This document shows positions 15,922 through 22,745 of a stretch of 64,000 nt of DNA, one piece after another; within the stretch, counting starts at the first letter, position 1; every line of letters begins with the position of its first letter. Made by a program: the position numbers and the translations under genes. The DNA comes from Bradyrhizobium sp. JYMT SZCCT0428. Its GTDB lineage: Bacteria > Pseudomonadota > Alphaproteobacteria > Rhizobiales > Xanthobacteraceae. The notes beneath the pieces are model-generated. The model worked only from the letters and a program-made list of their open reading frames with translations. It did not search any database and was not told where the DNA came from. The stretch is taken from NCBI RefSeq assembly GCF_018131075.1, contig NZ_JAFCLS010000004.1:124001-188000 (forward strand). The letters are read 5' to 3'.

Positions 15922-16142
15922 CGCTCGCCCTCCGGCCGCTGAAAACGCGGCTCGCCTTGGTCGTCTGGCCGATCCTGCCATCCCTCCAGCAACAGCGTGT
16001 CTGGCTGCTCCGGATGGTGGCTACATCGGAGAAAAGTCGCACCGGCCTCATGGGCCTCATCAACGCAGCATTCCAACCAGCGGCGACGCTCGTCGCTGGT
16101 GACAAGTCCTGTTTTCTGCCTGATGAAGACCGGCTCGCTCAT
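15918..16142 (-). CDS. phage protein of unknown function with repeated C-terminal tail
   Basis: This 74-residue protein, MSEPVFIRQKTGLVTSDERRRWLECCVDEAHEAGATFLRCSHHPE and onward, is soluble and charged with two Cys and two His. The start at 16142 overlaps the upstream stop as ATGA. The frame is open further upstream but without a ribosome site. The end, PRFQRPEGER, is a member of the shared tail family, and its GGCCGGAGGGC serves the membrane protein gene that follows. No family is recognised. Confidence 0.6.
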   Translation of the reverse strand: MSEPVFIRQKTGLVTSDERRRWLECCVDEAHEAGATFLRCSHHPEQPDTLLLEGWQDRPDDQGEPRFQRPEGER

Positions 16143-16426
16143 GCGTCGACAGGCTCGTATGTCGCTGCAAAAATGTCCGGCTTGCACGGATAGAACCGGC
16201 CTTCCTTAGGCTCCGGCAATATCCAGTCGCCCGGCACCAGGTACGCGCGCTGCTCGTGGATTGTCGTCACGTAGTACGCCGGCAGGTCGGCCATCGCGGA
16301 GCCTTGCGTCGGCGTAAAGAACTGCGCGAGCAACTTGTCGCGGTCCTCTTGCACGCCGGCGTGCGACACACCCGGAAACCATTGTGTTGCATCTATCACG
16401 ACCGGCTTTTTTCGATATTTCGGCAT
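16139..16426 (-). CDS. phage protein of the KYRKKPVVI(D/E)A family
   Basis: This 95-residue protein begins MPKYRKKPVVIDATQWFPG and ends GRFYPCKPDIFAATYEPVDA. Both ends are hallmarks of a small phage family widespread in tailed phages of Gram-negative and Gram-positive hosts. In between, AYLVPGDWILPEPKEG is the usual G-D-W-I segment. The family has no established function and is usually found among early or accessory genes. It begins shortly after the preceding TAA and overlaps the following start by four bases. Confidence 0.75.
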   Translation of the reverse strand: MPKYRKKPVVIDATQWFPGVSHAGVQEDRDKLLAQFFTPTQGSAMADLPAYYVTTIHEQRAYLVPGDWILPEPKEGRFYPCKPDIFAATYEPVDA

Positions 16427-16427
16427 G

Positions 16428-16658
16428 TTACGTTCCTTCGGTTGGGTTGGGCCGCTGACAGTCAGATAGCTGCCGCAACGCCGTCACCAGCAGATCGGCC
16501 GTCTCGCGGTTCCAGCACTCCGCGATCTTGATGCCGTTGCGGAAGATGAAGAGCAGGTTGTCGCGGGACGACAGGCTGCGGGCCCAGTGGATCGACGTCG
16601 AGCGGTCGTCCAGCGCAACGGCTGGCGGCGAGCTGGTGCTTTCCAACGCCCCCGTCAT
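16428..16658 (-). CDS. phage protein of unknown function, diverged tail-family member
   Basis: This 76-residue protein contains STSIHWARSLSSRDNLLFIFRNGIKIAECWNRETADLLVTALRQL, a beta-then-helix pattern. It ends SDCQRPNPTEGT, a diverged form of the QRPEG tail seen in downstream genes. GAGGG eight bases before the ATG at 16658 supports the start. It is the first minus-strand gene after the opposing plus-strand gene at 16685..17335, only 26 bases away, so the minus operon must be transcribed through that gene or restarted here. Confidence 0.6.
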   Translation of the reverse strand: MTGALESTSSPPAVALDDRSTSIHWARSLSSRDNLLFIFRNGIKIAECWNRETADLLVTALRQLSDCQRPNPTEGT

Positions 16659-16684
16659 GCTGCTACCCTCAATTGCACATTGGC

Positions 16685-17335
16685 ATGGGGAAGCGCTGGG
16701 CAATGGCTCGAAGATATGACGTCCTGGCTCTTAGCCTGCTGATGTTTTCGACGGTACTGGTGATAGCCATCAGCATGGACCCGAAAGGCTTCACGTTGAG
16801 CACGTGGCAGCCGTTGTTGGCAGCCATAACTGCCCTCGGAGGAGCTGGCATTGTCTATCGCGGCGCACGGCTCGCATACGAAGCTGCCATGGCCAAAGTT
16901 GCGCTCGATCGTGAACTGAATGAGCGAGAGCACGCTCGGGTCACGCTGGGTGTACTGCTGCGGCTGGAATTCTCCCTTCGCGAACTCAAGACCGAGATCG
17001 AGACCGAGCGCTTGAGAATCAACCCTCCCAATTGGGAGGGGACGAGAACGCTGCAAGCGAGCGACTTCACCCTCGCTATGGGGAGCAGACTCGATGAGGC
17101 GTGGGCAAATCTGGATCGGCTGCCACGCCAATTGTCGACAATGATCGCCGGGATCAGAGCGATCTATTTCGATTACAAAGTCATGCTGCGCATCAATGAA
17201 GATCAAAAATGGTCGTATCGTCCGGTTTCGCCGCCCAAGCAGGTCCGATACTTCGGAGAGATTTTCGACAACCTGCATGACAAAACCGTCGCCGCGCTCG
17301 AACGCGCGCGAACAGCGATCGACAATGTGAGATAG
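16685..17335 (+). CDS. opposite-strand membrane protein inside the early operon (moron candidate)
   Basis: The 216-residue protein has two N-terminal hydrophobic segments, YDVLALSLLMFSTVLVIAIS and WQPLLAAITALGGAGIVYRG. A charged helical region follows (AKVALDRELNEREHARV and LRELKTEIETERLR), probably coiled-coil in the cytoplasm. It reads against the surrounding minus-strand operon and lies between 16658 and 17341 with almost no spare DNA. It may start at 16703, where GGGGAAG lies upstream. No family is recognised. The layout (two helices plus cytoplasmic coiled coil) and the reversed orientation fit a lysogen-expressed accessory gene, for example superinfection exclusion, but that is inference. 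Confidence 0.7.
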   Translation: MGKRWAMARRYDVLALSLLMFSTVLVIAISMDPKGFTLSTWQPLLAAITALGGAGIVYRGARLAYEAAMAKVALDRELNEREHARVTLGVLLRLEFSLRELKTEIETERLRINPPNWEGTRTLQASDFTLAMGSRLDEAWANLDRLPRQLSTMIAGIRAIYFDYKVMLRINEDQKWSYRPVSPPKQVRYFGEIFDNLHDKTVAALERARTAIDNVR

Positions 17336-17340
17336 CCTAG

Positions 17341-18456
17341 TCACGCCGCTACCCCCGTGAATTCCAGCTCATCGCCCCATGAGACCCAGCCTGGCCGGGT
17401 GCGGCGCGCCTGCAGCTCGAGGTAATCGCCTGGTGTCAGCCGCTCGATGCGATCCAGCCAGGCATCGGGCTTGCGCGAGTGCTCCATGACGGGCGCGACG
17501 ATCAGCTGTCGGACGTCGGCATAGAGCCGCTTTGGCTTTTTCTTTGAATCGGCCTTGGTCGCGAACCAGCACACTTCCGGATTGGCGCGGGTCCAGTAGC
17601 CCTGCCCCATGTGCCAGGTCGAGGCGGCGAACGGATCGAGCGGAGCGCCAATCCTTCCATCACCATTCGTCTTGACCCATGTAAACGCGGTGGTGATGTG
17701 CTGCAGGCCGTAGTGTGCCAGCAGATCGAGCGCATCCTGCGGGCACCAGTCGACCATCCACATGTAGAACGCGCCGTCATCGGCGAGCAGCTCGCCGACC
17801 GGCAGGTTTTTGATCTTGTCGACCTCTTCGGTCTTGTAGTGGATGTTGGCGCTGCGGCCCTCGCCGGCGGCGGATCGGGTCAAAAACTTCCATTGCGGGT
17901 CGGAGCCGATCGAGCCGAACTTGCGGCCCTCGCGCGCCATCTTGCCGAGATCCTCGATCGAACCGCCGCCAATGGTGCGGGCGGCATGCGCGGCGCGGCG
18001 ATCGTTCTGTTCGGCCGTCTTGGCCGCTGCCTTGATCGGGTCGATCAGGATGGCGCCGCCGCTTCTGATCTTGTCGCGCGTGGTGGCGACGATCTCTTTG
18101 AACTCGGCCTCACCAAGCGCAGCTGCTCGCCGGGACGTAGCCGACAATTTCTTGTCGACGCCGATTTCCTTCAGTGTCGCAGGTCGCGCGTCGTCGACAT
18201 CGGCGCCGGCGGCCTTGCCGCGCGCGCCTGGCGCGCGCAGATCGCCCGCCTTCTCGGCCGCCTCCAGCATCTCGCCCAGCTGCCGCTCACAGTGCAGCTG
18301 CAGATCAGCCGCTTCCGCCAGCAGTTCGCGGTCCTGCACTTTCTTGGCGTGCAGTTTCAAGTGATCGATCCAGTCGCGGATCTGCAACGTCGCCTTGACC
18401 GTCTTGGCCTCGGCGATCGCGGCGCGGGCCCGATCGTATGCGACCAGCAGGTTCAT
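17341..18456 (-). CDS. MT-A70 family adenine-N6 DNA methyltransferase (DPQW motif)
   Basis: The 371-residue protein has a helical N-terminal half (1-170) resembling the DUF-type leader of phage MT-A70 proteins, and a C-terminal methylase domain. Domain landmarks are FGSIGSDPQW near residue 190, where most relatives have DPPW, then HYKTEEVDKIKNLPV, FYMWMVDWCPQDALDLLAHYGL, AFTWVKTN, MGQGYWTRANPEVCWFATK and VRQLIVAPVMEHSRKPD. Such enzymes may methylate adenine in phage DNA and protect it from host restriction. The start overlaps the DUF5131 stop by ATGA. The Pro-to-Gln change in motif IV occurs in some relatives, so activity is possible but not certain. Confidence 0.83.
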   Translation of the reverse strand: MNLLVAYDRARAAIAEAKTVKATLQIRDWIDHLKLHAKKVQDRELLAEAADLQLHCERQLGEMLEAAEKAGDLRAPGARGKAAGADVDDARPATLKEIGVDKKLSATSRRAAALGEAEFKEIVATTRDKIRSGGAILIDPIKAAAKTAEQNDRRAAHAARTIGGGSIEDLGKMAREGRKFGSIGSDPQWKFLTRSAAGEGRSANIHYKTEEVDKIKNLPVGELLADDGAFYMWMVDWCPQDALDLLAHYGLQHITTAFTWVKTNGDGRIGAPLDPFAASTWHMGQGYWTRANPEVCWFATKADSKKKPKRLYADVRQLIVAPVMEHSRKPDAWLDRIERLTPGDYLELQARRTRPGWVSWGDELEFTGVAA

Positions 18457-19481
18457 GCGGGGACCTTGGGGAATCCGTTGTGCTCGACGCCATCCGGCAT
18501 CCGGCCGGCGGCTTTCTTGCCGACGCGCTCGACAAACGCCGCTCCAGCTTCGGGATACGGTTCAGCAGCCCGCGCGACATGCGGGTGGCCGGCCAGGCAT
18601 TGCCAGCCGGACCGGGGATTGCCGGCCGCTTGCTCAGGCGTTGATGGCGCCCATTCGCCCCACTGTTTGAACAGGAAGGGTGTGCGGGCCGATGCGCATT
18701 GATCGCGCAACGCTCGCGGCCAAGCCGGATGCGCTGACCTCGCCTCTCGGCCGCTTTCACCGCCTGCGATGACCCAATCGATCACCTGCTGCTCAAGGTC
18801 ACAGCCGCCTGCTACCGGAATTTCCGCGATGACCATGCGCGGATCGGCAGGGTCGTTCTCGACCCACGGTAACCACGGGGCAAGATCGATCGGACCCAGA
18901 AGCGGTTCACAGCTGAGACCGACCCACGGAATCCCGAGCTTTGCCTTGAGCGCCAGCAGTCGCGGCACGTCCCGATCGGCCTCGGCCTGGTTGACCACCG
19001 TGATGATCAGCCCGGCATGTTTCGGCCAGGCCGTCTCGCCGATCTCGGCCAGCCGCTTCTCGACGGCGCTGATGCGCTTGGTGACGATCTGGATCTCGAT
19101 ACGGTTGCAGGTCTTGATCAGGCCCCACGCCTCGGCAAACCATTCGACGGGCACTTCCAGATCGAACAGATCGGACATCGACTGGATGAAGACGCGGCGG
19201 GTAGAGCCCGGTCGCGGACGAGGAAGACCGAACGCCTGCGCATTGCCATCGGCAACGTGCCAATCGGCAGCAAAATCCGCGTAGCCGTTGTCGAGCCGAT
19301 GGATCAACTTTGCGGCGCTCTCGATCCTGCGTCGCGGCACGCCATGGCCCCAATGCGAGCCGCCGGTGCGCTTTGCCCACGTCTCCGCATAGCAGTGATC
19401 ACAGCCGGGCCCGACCTTGGTGCAGCCCCACCAGAAATTGACGGTAGCGTCGGTCCATTCGATGGCGGATTTGTCAGCCAT
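18453..19481 (-). CDS. phage Gp37/Gp68 family (DUF5131) protein, CxxxxxxCxxC cluster
   Basis: This 342-residue protein begins MADKSAIEWTDATVNFWWG followed by CTKVGPGCDHCYAETWAKR. This is the radical-SAM-like cysteine motif of the DUF5131 (mycobacteriophage Gp37/Gp68) family. VFIQSMSDLFDLEVPVEWF, LSCEPLLGPIDL and WVIAGGESGREARSAHPAW are other family blocks. The biochemical activity is not known. The chemistry is probably Fe-S-dependent. The frame is open upstream to 19562, but the ATG at 19481 with GGTGG before it matches the family N-terminus. It is adjacent to the MT-A70 methylase, a pairing often seen in phages. Confidence 0.85.
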   Translation of the reverse strand: MADKSAIEWTDATVNFWWGCTKVGPGCDHCYAETWAKRTGGSHWGHGVPRRRIESAAKLIHRLDNGYADFAADWHVADGNAQAFGLPRPRPGSTRRVFIQSMSDLFDLEVPVEWFAEAWGLIKTCNRIEIQIVTKRISAVEKRLAEIGETAWPKHAGLIITVVNQAEADRDVPRLLALKAKLGIPWVGLSCEPLLGPIDLAPWLPWVENDPADPRMVIAEIPVAGGCDLEQQVIDWVIAGGESGREARSAHPAWPRALRDQCASARTPFLFKQWGEWAPSTPEQAAGNPRSGWQCLAGHPHVARAAEPYPEAGAAFVERVGKKAAGRMPDGVEHNGFPKVPA

Positions 19482-19617
19482 GGGACCACCAGAAACGCTC
19501 GAGGGAAGCCCATGCGCGGCTGCCCTTGATGGTTGCGGCGATCTGGACCGCCTCCCAGGCAATCGCTCCGAGCGGCACGAAGACGATCAGCAGCAGAACT
19601 TTGACGACCCGCGTCAT
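19474..19617 (-). CDS. 47-residue single-pass membrane protein
   Basis: A short gene encodes MTRVVKVLLLIVFVPLGAIA followed by WEAVQIAATIKGSRAWASLERFWWSHG. There is one N-terminal transmembrane helix and a small amphipathic tail. GAGGGGCAC before the ATG at 19617 is a good ribosome site. Its start overlaps the previous stop by four bases, and its own stop falls eight bases inside the DUF5131 start. The function is unknown. Confidence 0.6.
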   Translation of the reverse strand: MTRVVKVLLLIVFVPLGAIAWEAVQIAATIKGSRAWASLERFWWSHG

Positions 19618-19955
19618 GTGCCCCTCGCCGCCTTCTCGTTGTTAAAGGCGATCCATGCCTCGACGCGCAGCAGCGGCAGCGCGGCGCCGGCGAGCATCAG
19701 CCATGGCGATTCCAGTGAGCGCGAGCCGGCCTCGGGCTCGCCGGCATAAAACCCCTCCAGCGCGTACACCATGACCATTGCGGCGCGCGTGGTGCGAACG
19801 GCTTCCGCCGGCCGAGCATCGGCTCCACGGATCTCGGCAGCGAGTTCGCCGAAACGGGCGCCCAGCGCATGGCCGGAATACCGGTTCGGCCGGGTGACCG
19901 TTTCCTCGGCAAAGCCGATAAGGTCGTTCAAGGTTTGCGATAACGGCCGGATCAT
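19614..19955 (-). CDS. phage protein of unknown function
   Basis: This 113-residue protein, MIRPLSQTLNDLIGFAEETVTRPNRY at its N-terminus, is mostly helical with a hydrophobic stretch AAMVMVYALEGFYA and a second, SPWLMLAGAALPLLRVEAWIAF, near the end. It could be peripheral or membrane-associated. It is coupled at both ends by ATGA overlaps with 19952..20284 and 19474..19617. No family is recognised. Confidence 0.6.
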   Translation of the reverse strand: MIRPLSQTLNDLIGFAEETVTRPNRYSGHALGARFGELAAEIRGADARPAEAVRTTRAAMVMVYALEGFYAGEPEAGSRSLESPWLMLAGAALPLLRVEAWIAFNNEKAARGT

Positions 19956-20284
19956 GAGCGCTGCGCCCCGGTTCGTTTGAGTTCAGTGGCCTCGTGACGC
20001 ACTAACTCCACCAACGCACCCATCACCTGCTGCCAGCGGTCCTGCCGCCCGTCGCCCACGGCATAGGCCGTGCCCATCATCGAGACGATCAGCAGCCGCA
20101 CCGGATCGAGGATTGCCTTTGCCTGGGGATCGTCGACCGCCGCCATCACTTCCATTTGAGCGGACCTGGAATTGCGGCCGAGCGTGATGATGTCGTGGCG
20201 CCCGTCGAGAAACGCGGTCGCATAGGCAATGACCTTGGCGGCGATAAAATTGGCGTGTTCGGCTGGCGTGAAATTAGTGTGCAC
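19952..20284 (-). CDS. phage protein of unknown function, GTG start
   Basis: The frame is open to 20383, but GGAGGGG six bases before a GTG at 20284 marks the start. The product is a 110-residue protein beginning VHTNFTPAEHANFIAAKVIAY. It is helical (ATAFLDGRHDIITLGRN, LDPVRLLIVSMMGTAYAVGDG) and ends with a charged helix (VELVRHEATELKR). No family is recognised. It overlaps the preceding gene by 11 bases and the following start by four. Confidence 0.6.
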   Translation of the reverse strand: MHTNFTPAEHANFIAAKVIAYATAFLDGRHDIITLGRNSRSAQMEVMAAVDDPQAKAILDPVRLLIVSMMGTAYAVGDGRQDRWQQVMGALVELVRHEATELKRTGAQRS

Positions 20285-20579
20285 GGTGACCCCTCCATGA
20301 AGAGGGAATAGAGGGACTAGCAGCGGCGGGCCCTTGAGAGGATTTTCCATTCCCGCCGCTGCCCTGCCCCGCTGGCGCGGCACGCCGGGCGGAACGGAAT
20401 TGGTTGAGTTCGCGCGCCGTGTAGCCGATGCCGGCCTCAGTAAGCGATCGCTCGGCCGGGCCTTCGAGGATCGAGCCAGCCGGCAGCGGCACGTTCGGGA
20501 TGTCGCCGATCGGCGAGGCGAACGGATCGACGGGGCGCGGCTTTGCGAAGACGGAGCGGAGCCAAGCCAGCATGATCAC
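20274..20579 (-). CDS. small phage protein with Pro/Ser/Gly-rich tail
   Basis: This 101-residue protein begins MIMLAWLRSVFAKPRPVDPFA. The GTG at 20579 overlaps the preceding stop as GTGA, and an alternative ATG at 20573 follows GGGG with seven-base spacing. Residues 60-101 are low-complexity (Gly, Ser, Pro, Ala) and end with SSWRGHRAH. It may be a short folded N-terminus with a disordered tail. No family is recognised. Confidence 0.5.
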   Translation of the reverse strand: MIMLAWLRSVFAKPRPVDPFASPIGDIPNVPLPAGSILEGPAERSLTEAGIGYTARELNQFRSARRAAPAGQGSGGNGKSSQGPAAASPSIPSSWRGHRAH

Positions 20580-20734
20580 ACCCCAAAATGCCGCTTGAGG
20601 ATGATGCGATCGACCGGCGAGCGGTCGAGGTGGCGGCGGATCACGGCCGCGGCCAGGCTGACCGCCAGCAAGACGGCGAGCAGGGCCAGCGACAGGCTGG
20701 CGTCGTCCAGATCGATGGAAAGGCCGACCGACAT
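20576..20734 (-). CDS. 52-residue single-pass membrane protein
   Basis: It encodes MSVGLSIDLDDASLSLALLA followed by a hydrophobic helix (VLLAVSLAAAVI) and a basic tail (RRHLDRSPVDRIILKRHFGV), suggesting N-out, C-in topology with the basic tail in the cytoplasm. The start at 20734 shares a base with the preceding stop (TGATG). Further upstream the frame is Arg/Pro-rich and unlikely to be coding. The function is unknown. Confidence 0.55.
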   Translation of the reverse strand: MSVGLSIDLDDASLSLALLAVLLAVSLAAAVIRRHLDRSPVDRIILKRHFGV

Positions 20735-20952
20735 CAGCAATCCCTCACCAGCTTGAGGAAAGGCAGATCGGACGCCGCGGCGGGGGACCGGACCGCAGCG
20801 GAGGGGCAACTCTCGCTGCAGTCACTACGCCGGGCGTCCGATCGTCCGTCCGCTGGACCATGGCTAAGTCCCTTCGGCGGACGGGTTGTGAAATCTTGGC
20901 GCTGTGCCTTCCCGAACACCGGACGGGGACGGCGATTGTTGAATAGCGGCAT
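20734..20952 (-). CDS. small basic phage protein, low confidence
   Basis: A 72-residue reading frame begins MPLFNNRRPRPVFGKAQRQDF and is rich in Arg, Ser and Asp. It is supported mainly by TGATG coupling to the next gene and a GGGA box upstream of 20952. The composition is not clearly coding in its second half, so the true gene may be shorter or absent. No family is recognised. A 109-base stretch separates it from the next upstream gene. Confidence 0.4.
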   Translation of the reverse strand: MPLFNNRRPRPVFGKAQRQDFTTRPPKGLSHGPADGRSDARRSDCSESCPSAAVRSPAAASDLPFLKLVRDC

Positions 20953-21061
20953 GGGATCGTTCCCAAAATTCGAGACAAAAAATCTGACGCTCGGAAATGA
21001 CCGGGCGCGCGGAAGATCAAAACGCACTGCAACTGGGAACTGTGGACGCGAGGGCGATCAG

Positions 21062-21190
21062 CTATCGGAGACGGCGGACCTCGCGGAATTCATGGTGGTC
21101 GATTGCCCGCGTGGGGCGGAAAAACATCCAGGCAAAGCAAACGATGTTAACGGCGAGCCAGAGCCCGATGACGGCCAGGAGCACGTTCAT
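21062..21190 (-). CDS. 42-residue membrane peptide
   Basis: It encodes MNVLLAVIGLWLAVNIVCFA followed by WMFFRPTRAIDHHEFREVRRLR, one transmembrane helix with a basic C-terminal tail. GGAGGGCGGC immediately upstream is a strong ribosome site, and the start at 21190 overlaps the ASCH gene stop as ATGA. This gene is absent from simple length-filtered calls but has the same coupling design as its neighbours. The function is unknown. Confidence 0.6.
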   Translation of the reverse strand: MNVLLAVIGLWLAVNIVCFAWMFFRPTRAIDHHEFREVRRLR

Positions 21191-21744
21191 GCCGCCCTCC
21201 GATCATCTGAGAGAGGAACGTCGAAGAAGCCTTGGCGACCAACGGTGCCATCGGTCGGGAACAGCACGCGAATATCGCGCAGCAGCCAAGCCCATCGGCC
21301 CGGCGAGTAGTCGCCGAACTCGTCGTGTCGAACGGTGAAGCAATCGGGCATCTGTCGGCTGACCATGCGGCGGACGACGCTTGCCGCAGGACGCAGCGTG
21401 CCTTCGGCTTTCTCGCCAAGTTGAAAGGCGGCATCGAGCGTGGCCGTGCAGACCAGGCAGCCGACGGGCATCATCGCCATGCCGAACGCACCCATCAGTT
21501 CGTCAGGGATACCCTTCATTGTGCCGGAGAGCTTCTCGGCGAGCGCAAAACCGTCGTCGCCGTGCTGGCCGTATATCAAGTCCTCAGCGAATGCGCGACC
21601 GCCAGCATCAACTTTCTTCGCGGCGTGGATGGCGATGCGCTCGCCGATCAGTTCGCGCGGCGGCGCCCAGTGTCGTGTTTCGTATGGCTTAGCGCCGCAC
21701 GCGATCAGTGAGGCCCATGGCTGCCAAAGCGAAATCGCCTTCAT
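21187..21744 (-). CDS. ASCH-domain protein
   Basis: The 185-residue protein begins MKAISLWQPWASLIACGAKPYETRHW, the characteristic ASCH start (K-A-I-S-L-x-Q-P-W-A, then E-T-R). RIAIHAAKK and PVGCLVCTATLDAAF complete the PUA-like beta barrel. ASCH domains bind RNA or act in nucleotide or RNA modification, and phage copies are common among early genes. It starts after GGAGGGCGGC at 21744. The last residues SDDRRAA encode the same ribosome-site cassette that precedes it. Confidence 0.82.
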   Translation of the reverse strand: MKAISLWQPWASLIACGAKPYETRHWAPPRELIGERIAIHAAKKVDAGGRAFAEDLIYGQHGDDGFALAEKLSGTMKGIPDELMGAFGMAMMPVGCLVCTATLDAAFQLGEKAEGTLRPAASVVRRMVSRQMPDCFTVRHDEFGDYSPGRWAWLLRDIRVLFPTDGTVGRQGFFDVPLSDDRRAA

Positions 21745-21845
21745 GCCGCCCTCCGATCATTGAATCGGGCGACGGCGGGGCATTTAGCGGATTCATCCGC
21801 CCTTCCCGATGGAGCCGTCGGCACAAAGAGCCCGCCCCATGTCAT
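21741..21845 (-). CDS. 34-residue phage peptide coupled to the ASCH gene
   Basis: The last part of a long open frame, from the ATG at 21845, encodes MTWGGLFVPTAPSGRADESA followed by KCPAVARFNDRRAA. The long upstream part overlaps another gene in a different frame and is unlikely to be coding. The end FNDRRAA matches the SDDRRAA end of the next gene, and its DNA (GATCGGAGGGCGGCATGA at 21741-21758) is the ribosome site for that gene. No ribosome site for this peptide itself is obvious, so confidence is modest. Confidence 0.4.
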   Translation of the reverse strand: MTWGGLFVPTAPSGRADESAKCPAVARFNDRRAA

Positions 21846-21888
21846 TGACCCGGGCTGTTGGATGCCAAGGCCGTCGCCCGAACTGGAA

Positions 21889-22140
21889 TTATTCCGCCAG
21901 CAAAGCGCCGTTGAGCGCATGTACGGCGCGTGCATTGGGCTTCTGCTTGCCGGCGATGATGAGGTTGGCGTTGCGCGGCGTACACTTGCCGCCTTGCTCC
22001 GTGATGCGCTCCGCGAGCCAGTCGCCCGGCTTAACGCCGCGCGCCGCGATGACCACGCAACGGCCGAACAGAGAGATAGGGAAGTTTTCTTCCCTAATAC
22101 GTTTTGACCGGCGGCGCCGCTGATTCGATCCTGTTCCCAT
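21889..22140 (-). CDS. putative helix-turn-helix DNA-binding protein, CII-position
   Basis: The 83-residue protein is strongly basic at the N-terminus (MGTGSNQRRRRSKRIREENF). It continues with RGVKPGDWLAERITEQGGKCTPRNANLIIAGKQKPNARAVHALNG, a pattern consistent with a Cro/CI-like helix-turn-helix. GGGGGGAG eight bases upstream of 22140 is the ribosome site. The position, after the Cro-like gene in the leftward operon, is that of lambda cII. A regulatory role is inferred from the fold-like pattern and place. Confidence 0.6.
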   Translation of the reverse strand: MGTGSNQRRRRSKRIREENFPISLFGRCVVIAARGVKPGDWLAERITEQGGKCTPRNANLIIAGKQKPNARAVHALNGALLAE

Positions 22141-22492
22141 GATGAAACTCCCCCCACAACGCAACACTGAGAAGCAGCAAATGAATGAGATTGATGAGAC
22201 GTTGCGCGCCTGGCGCGCGGCAGAGATGCAAAGATGGTGGCGCAGGTTTTGGTTGTGGCTGGTGTCGTGAATGCAACCAAACGCGGCGCGGCCGATCGAG
22301 TTTGAGAAGCGCCTGCGCGATCAACCGGGAATTGTGCGCCGCATGCGAGGCTTATGGAGCCAGCATCATTTAGCGTTAACGATGCATCGGAAAAATATTC
22401 CCGTGACAGGTGCCGGTCTAGAATGCTTCCATCCCGCAACAGCAAAAAAAACGGGATGGGACTATGGGAACAGTGGTTCGCTTGCCGGTGCG
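22141..22492. other. 352-base leader/intergenic stretch between the two leftward regulator genes
   Basis: No minus-strand gene is convincing here. It contains an unusual inverted repeat, CATCCCG (about 22431-22437) and CGGGATG (about 22453-22459), whose loop includes eight consecutive A or T residues. Short plus-strand frames exist, of which 22181..22270 is the best. In lambda the corresponding interval holds nutR and tR1. No boxA or boxB could be assigned. Confidence 0.5.
22181..22270 (+). CDS. possible 29-residue amphipathic peptide, antisense to the leftward leader
   Basis: The plus-strand frame MNEIDETLRAWRAAEMQRWW continues RRFWLWLVS. It is a Trp/Arg-rich amphipathic helix, and GAGAAG lies seven bases upstream of the ATG. 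It could alternatively start at 22139 for 43 residues. It reads against the leftward early operon. Coding status is uncertain because the stretch is also antisense to the leader between two regulator genes. Confidence 0.25.
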   Translation: MNEIDETLRAWRAAEMQRWWRRFWLWLVS

Positions 22493-22738
22493 TCATGCCC
22501 GGGCCTCTTCGGTTTTATCGGCCAAGCGCGCGAACAAATCCGAAGTCAAATTGGACGCCTTGGCCCGGTCGGTTTCCAAAACGCGCCGCCACCAGTCGGA
22601 CGGAATATTATTCCGCTGCCACCACTTCCGGACCCTCGACGACCCGCCGCAGTCCACATCCGCCGCCATGACCTCCCTTGAGGGCCAGAGGTCAATGACG
22701 TCTCTAAACGAGGTGATGGTGGGCGAATCACTTTCCAT
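22493..22738 (-). CDS. Cro-like regulator (carph-isopro/helix-turn-helix type), possibly leaderless
   Basis: The 81-residue protein contains SFRDVIDLWPSREVMAADVDCG and VRKWWQRNNIPSDWWRRVLETDRAKA. This W-P-S-R-E-V-M-A-A-D, then K-W-W-Q-R-N-x-I-P-x-x-W-W pattern is that of small alphaproteobacterial phage helix-turn-helix proteins annotated with the carph-isopro domain. The frame is open upstream, but the promoter boxes at 22746-22774 put the transcript start at about the ATG (22738), implying a leaderless message. It faces the repressor-like gene, as cro faces cI. Confidence 0.75.
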   Translation of the reverse strand: MESDSPTITSFRDVIDLWPSREVMAADVDCGGSSRVRKWWQRNNIPSDWWRRVLETDRAKASNLTSDLFARLADKTEEARA

Positions 22739-22745
22739 GCCCGGA

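Noticed and set aside
20953..21061. Additional small gene between 20952 and 21062
   Set aside because: No frame with ribosome site and coding-like composition; considered spacer.
21741..22496. 251-codon minus-strand frame spanning two regulator genes
   Set aside because: It overlaps the 21889..22140 gene in another frame and lacks domain features; only the last 34 codons after 21845 are plausible.
22271..22681. 136-codon plus-strand frame after the small peptide at 22181
   Set aside because: Its second half is the antisense of the Cro-like gene and its first half has no ribosome site or family features.
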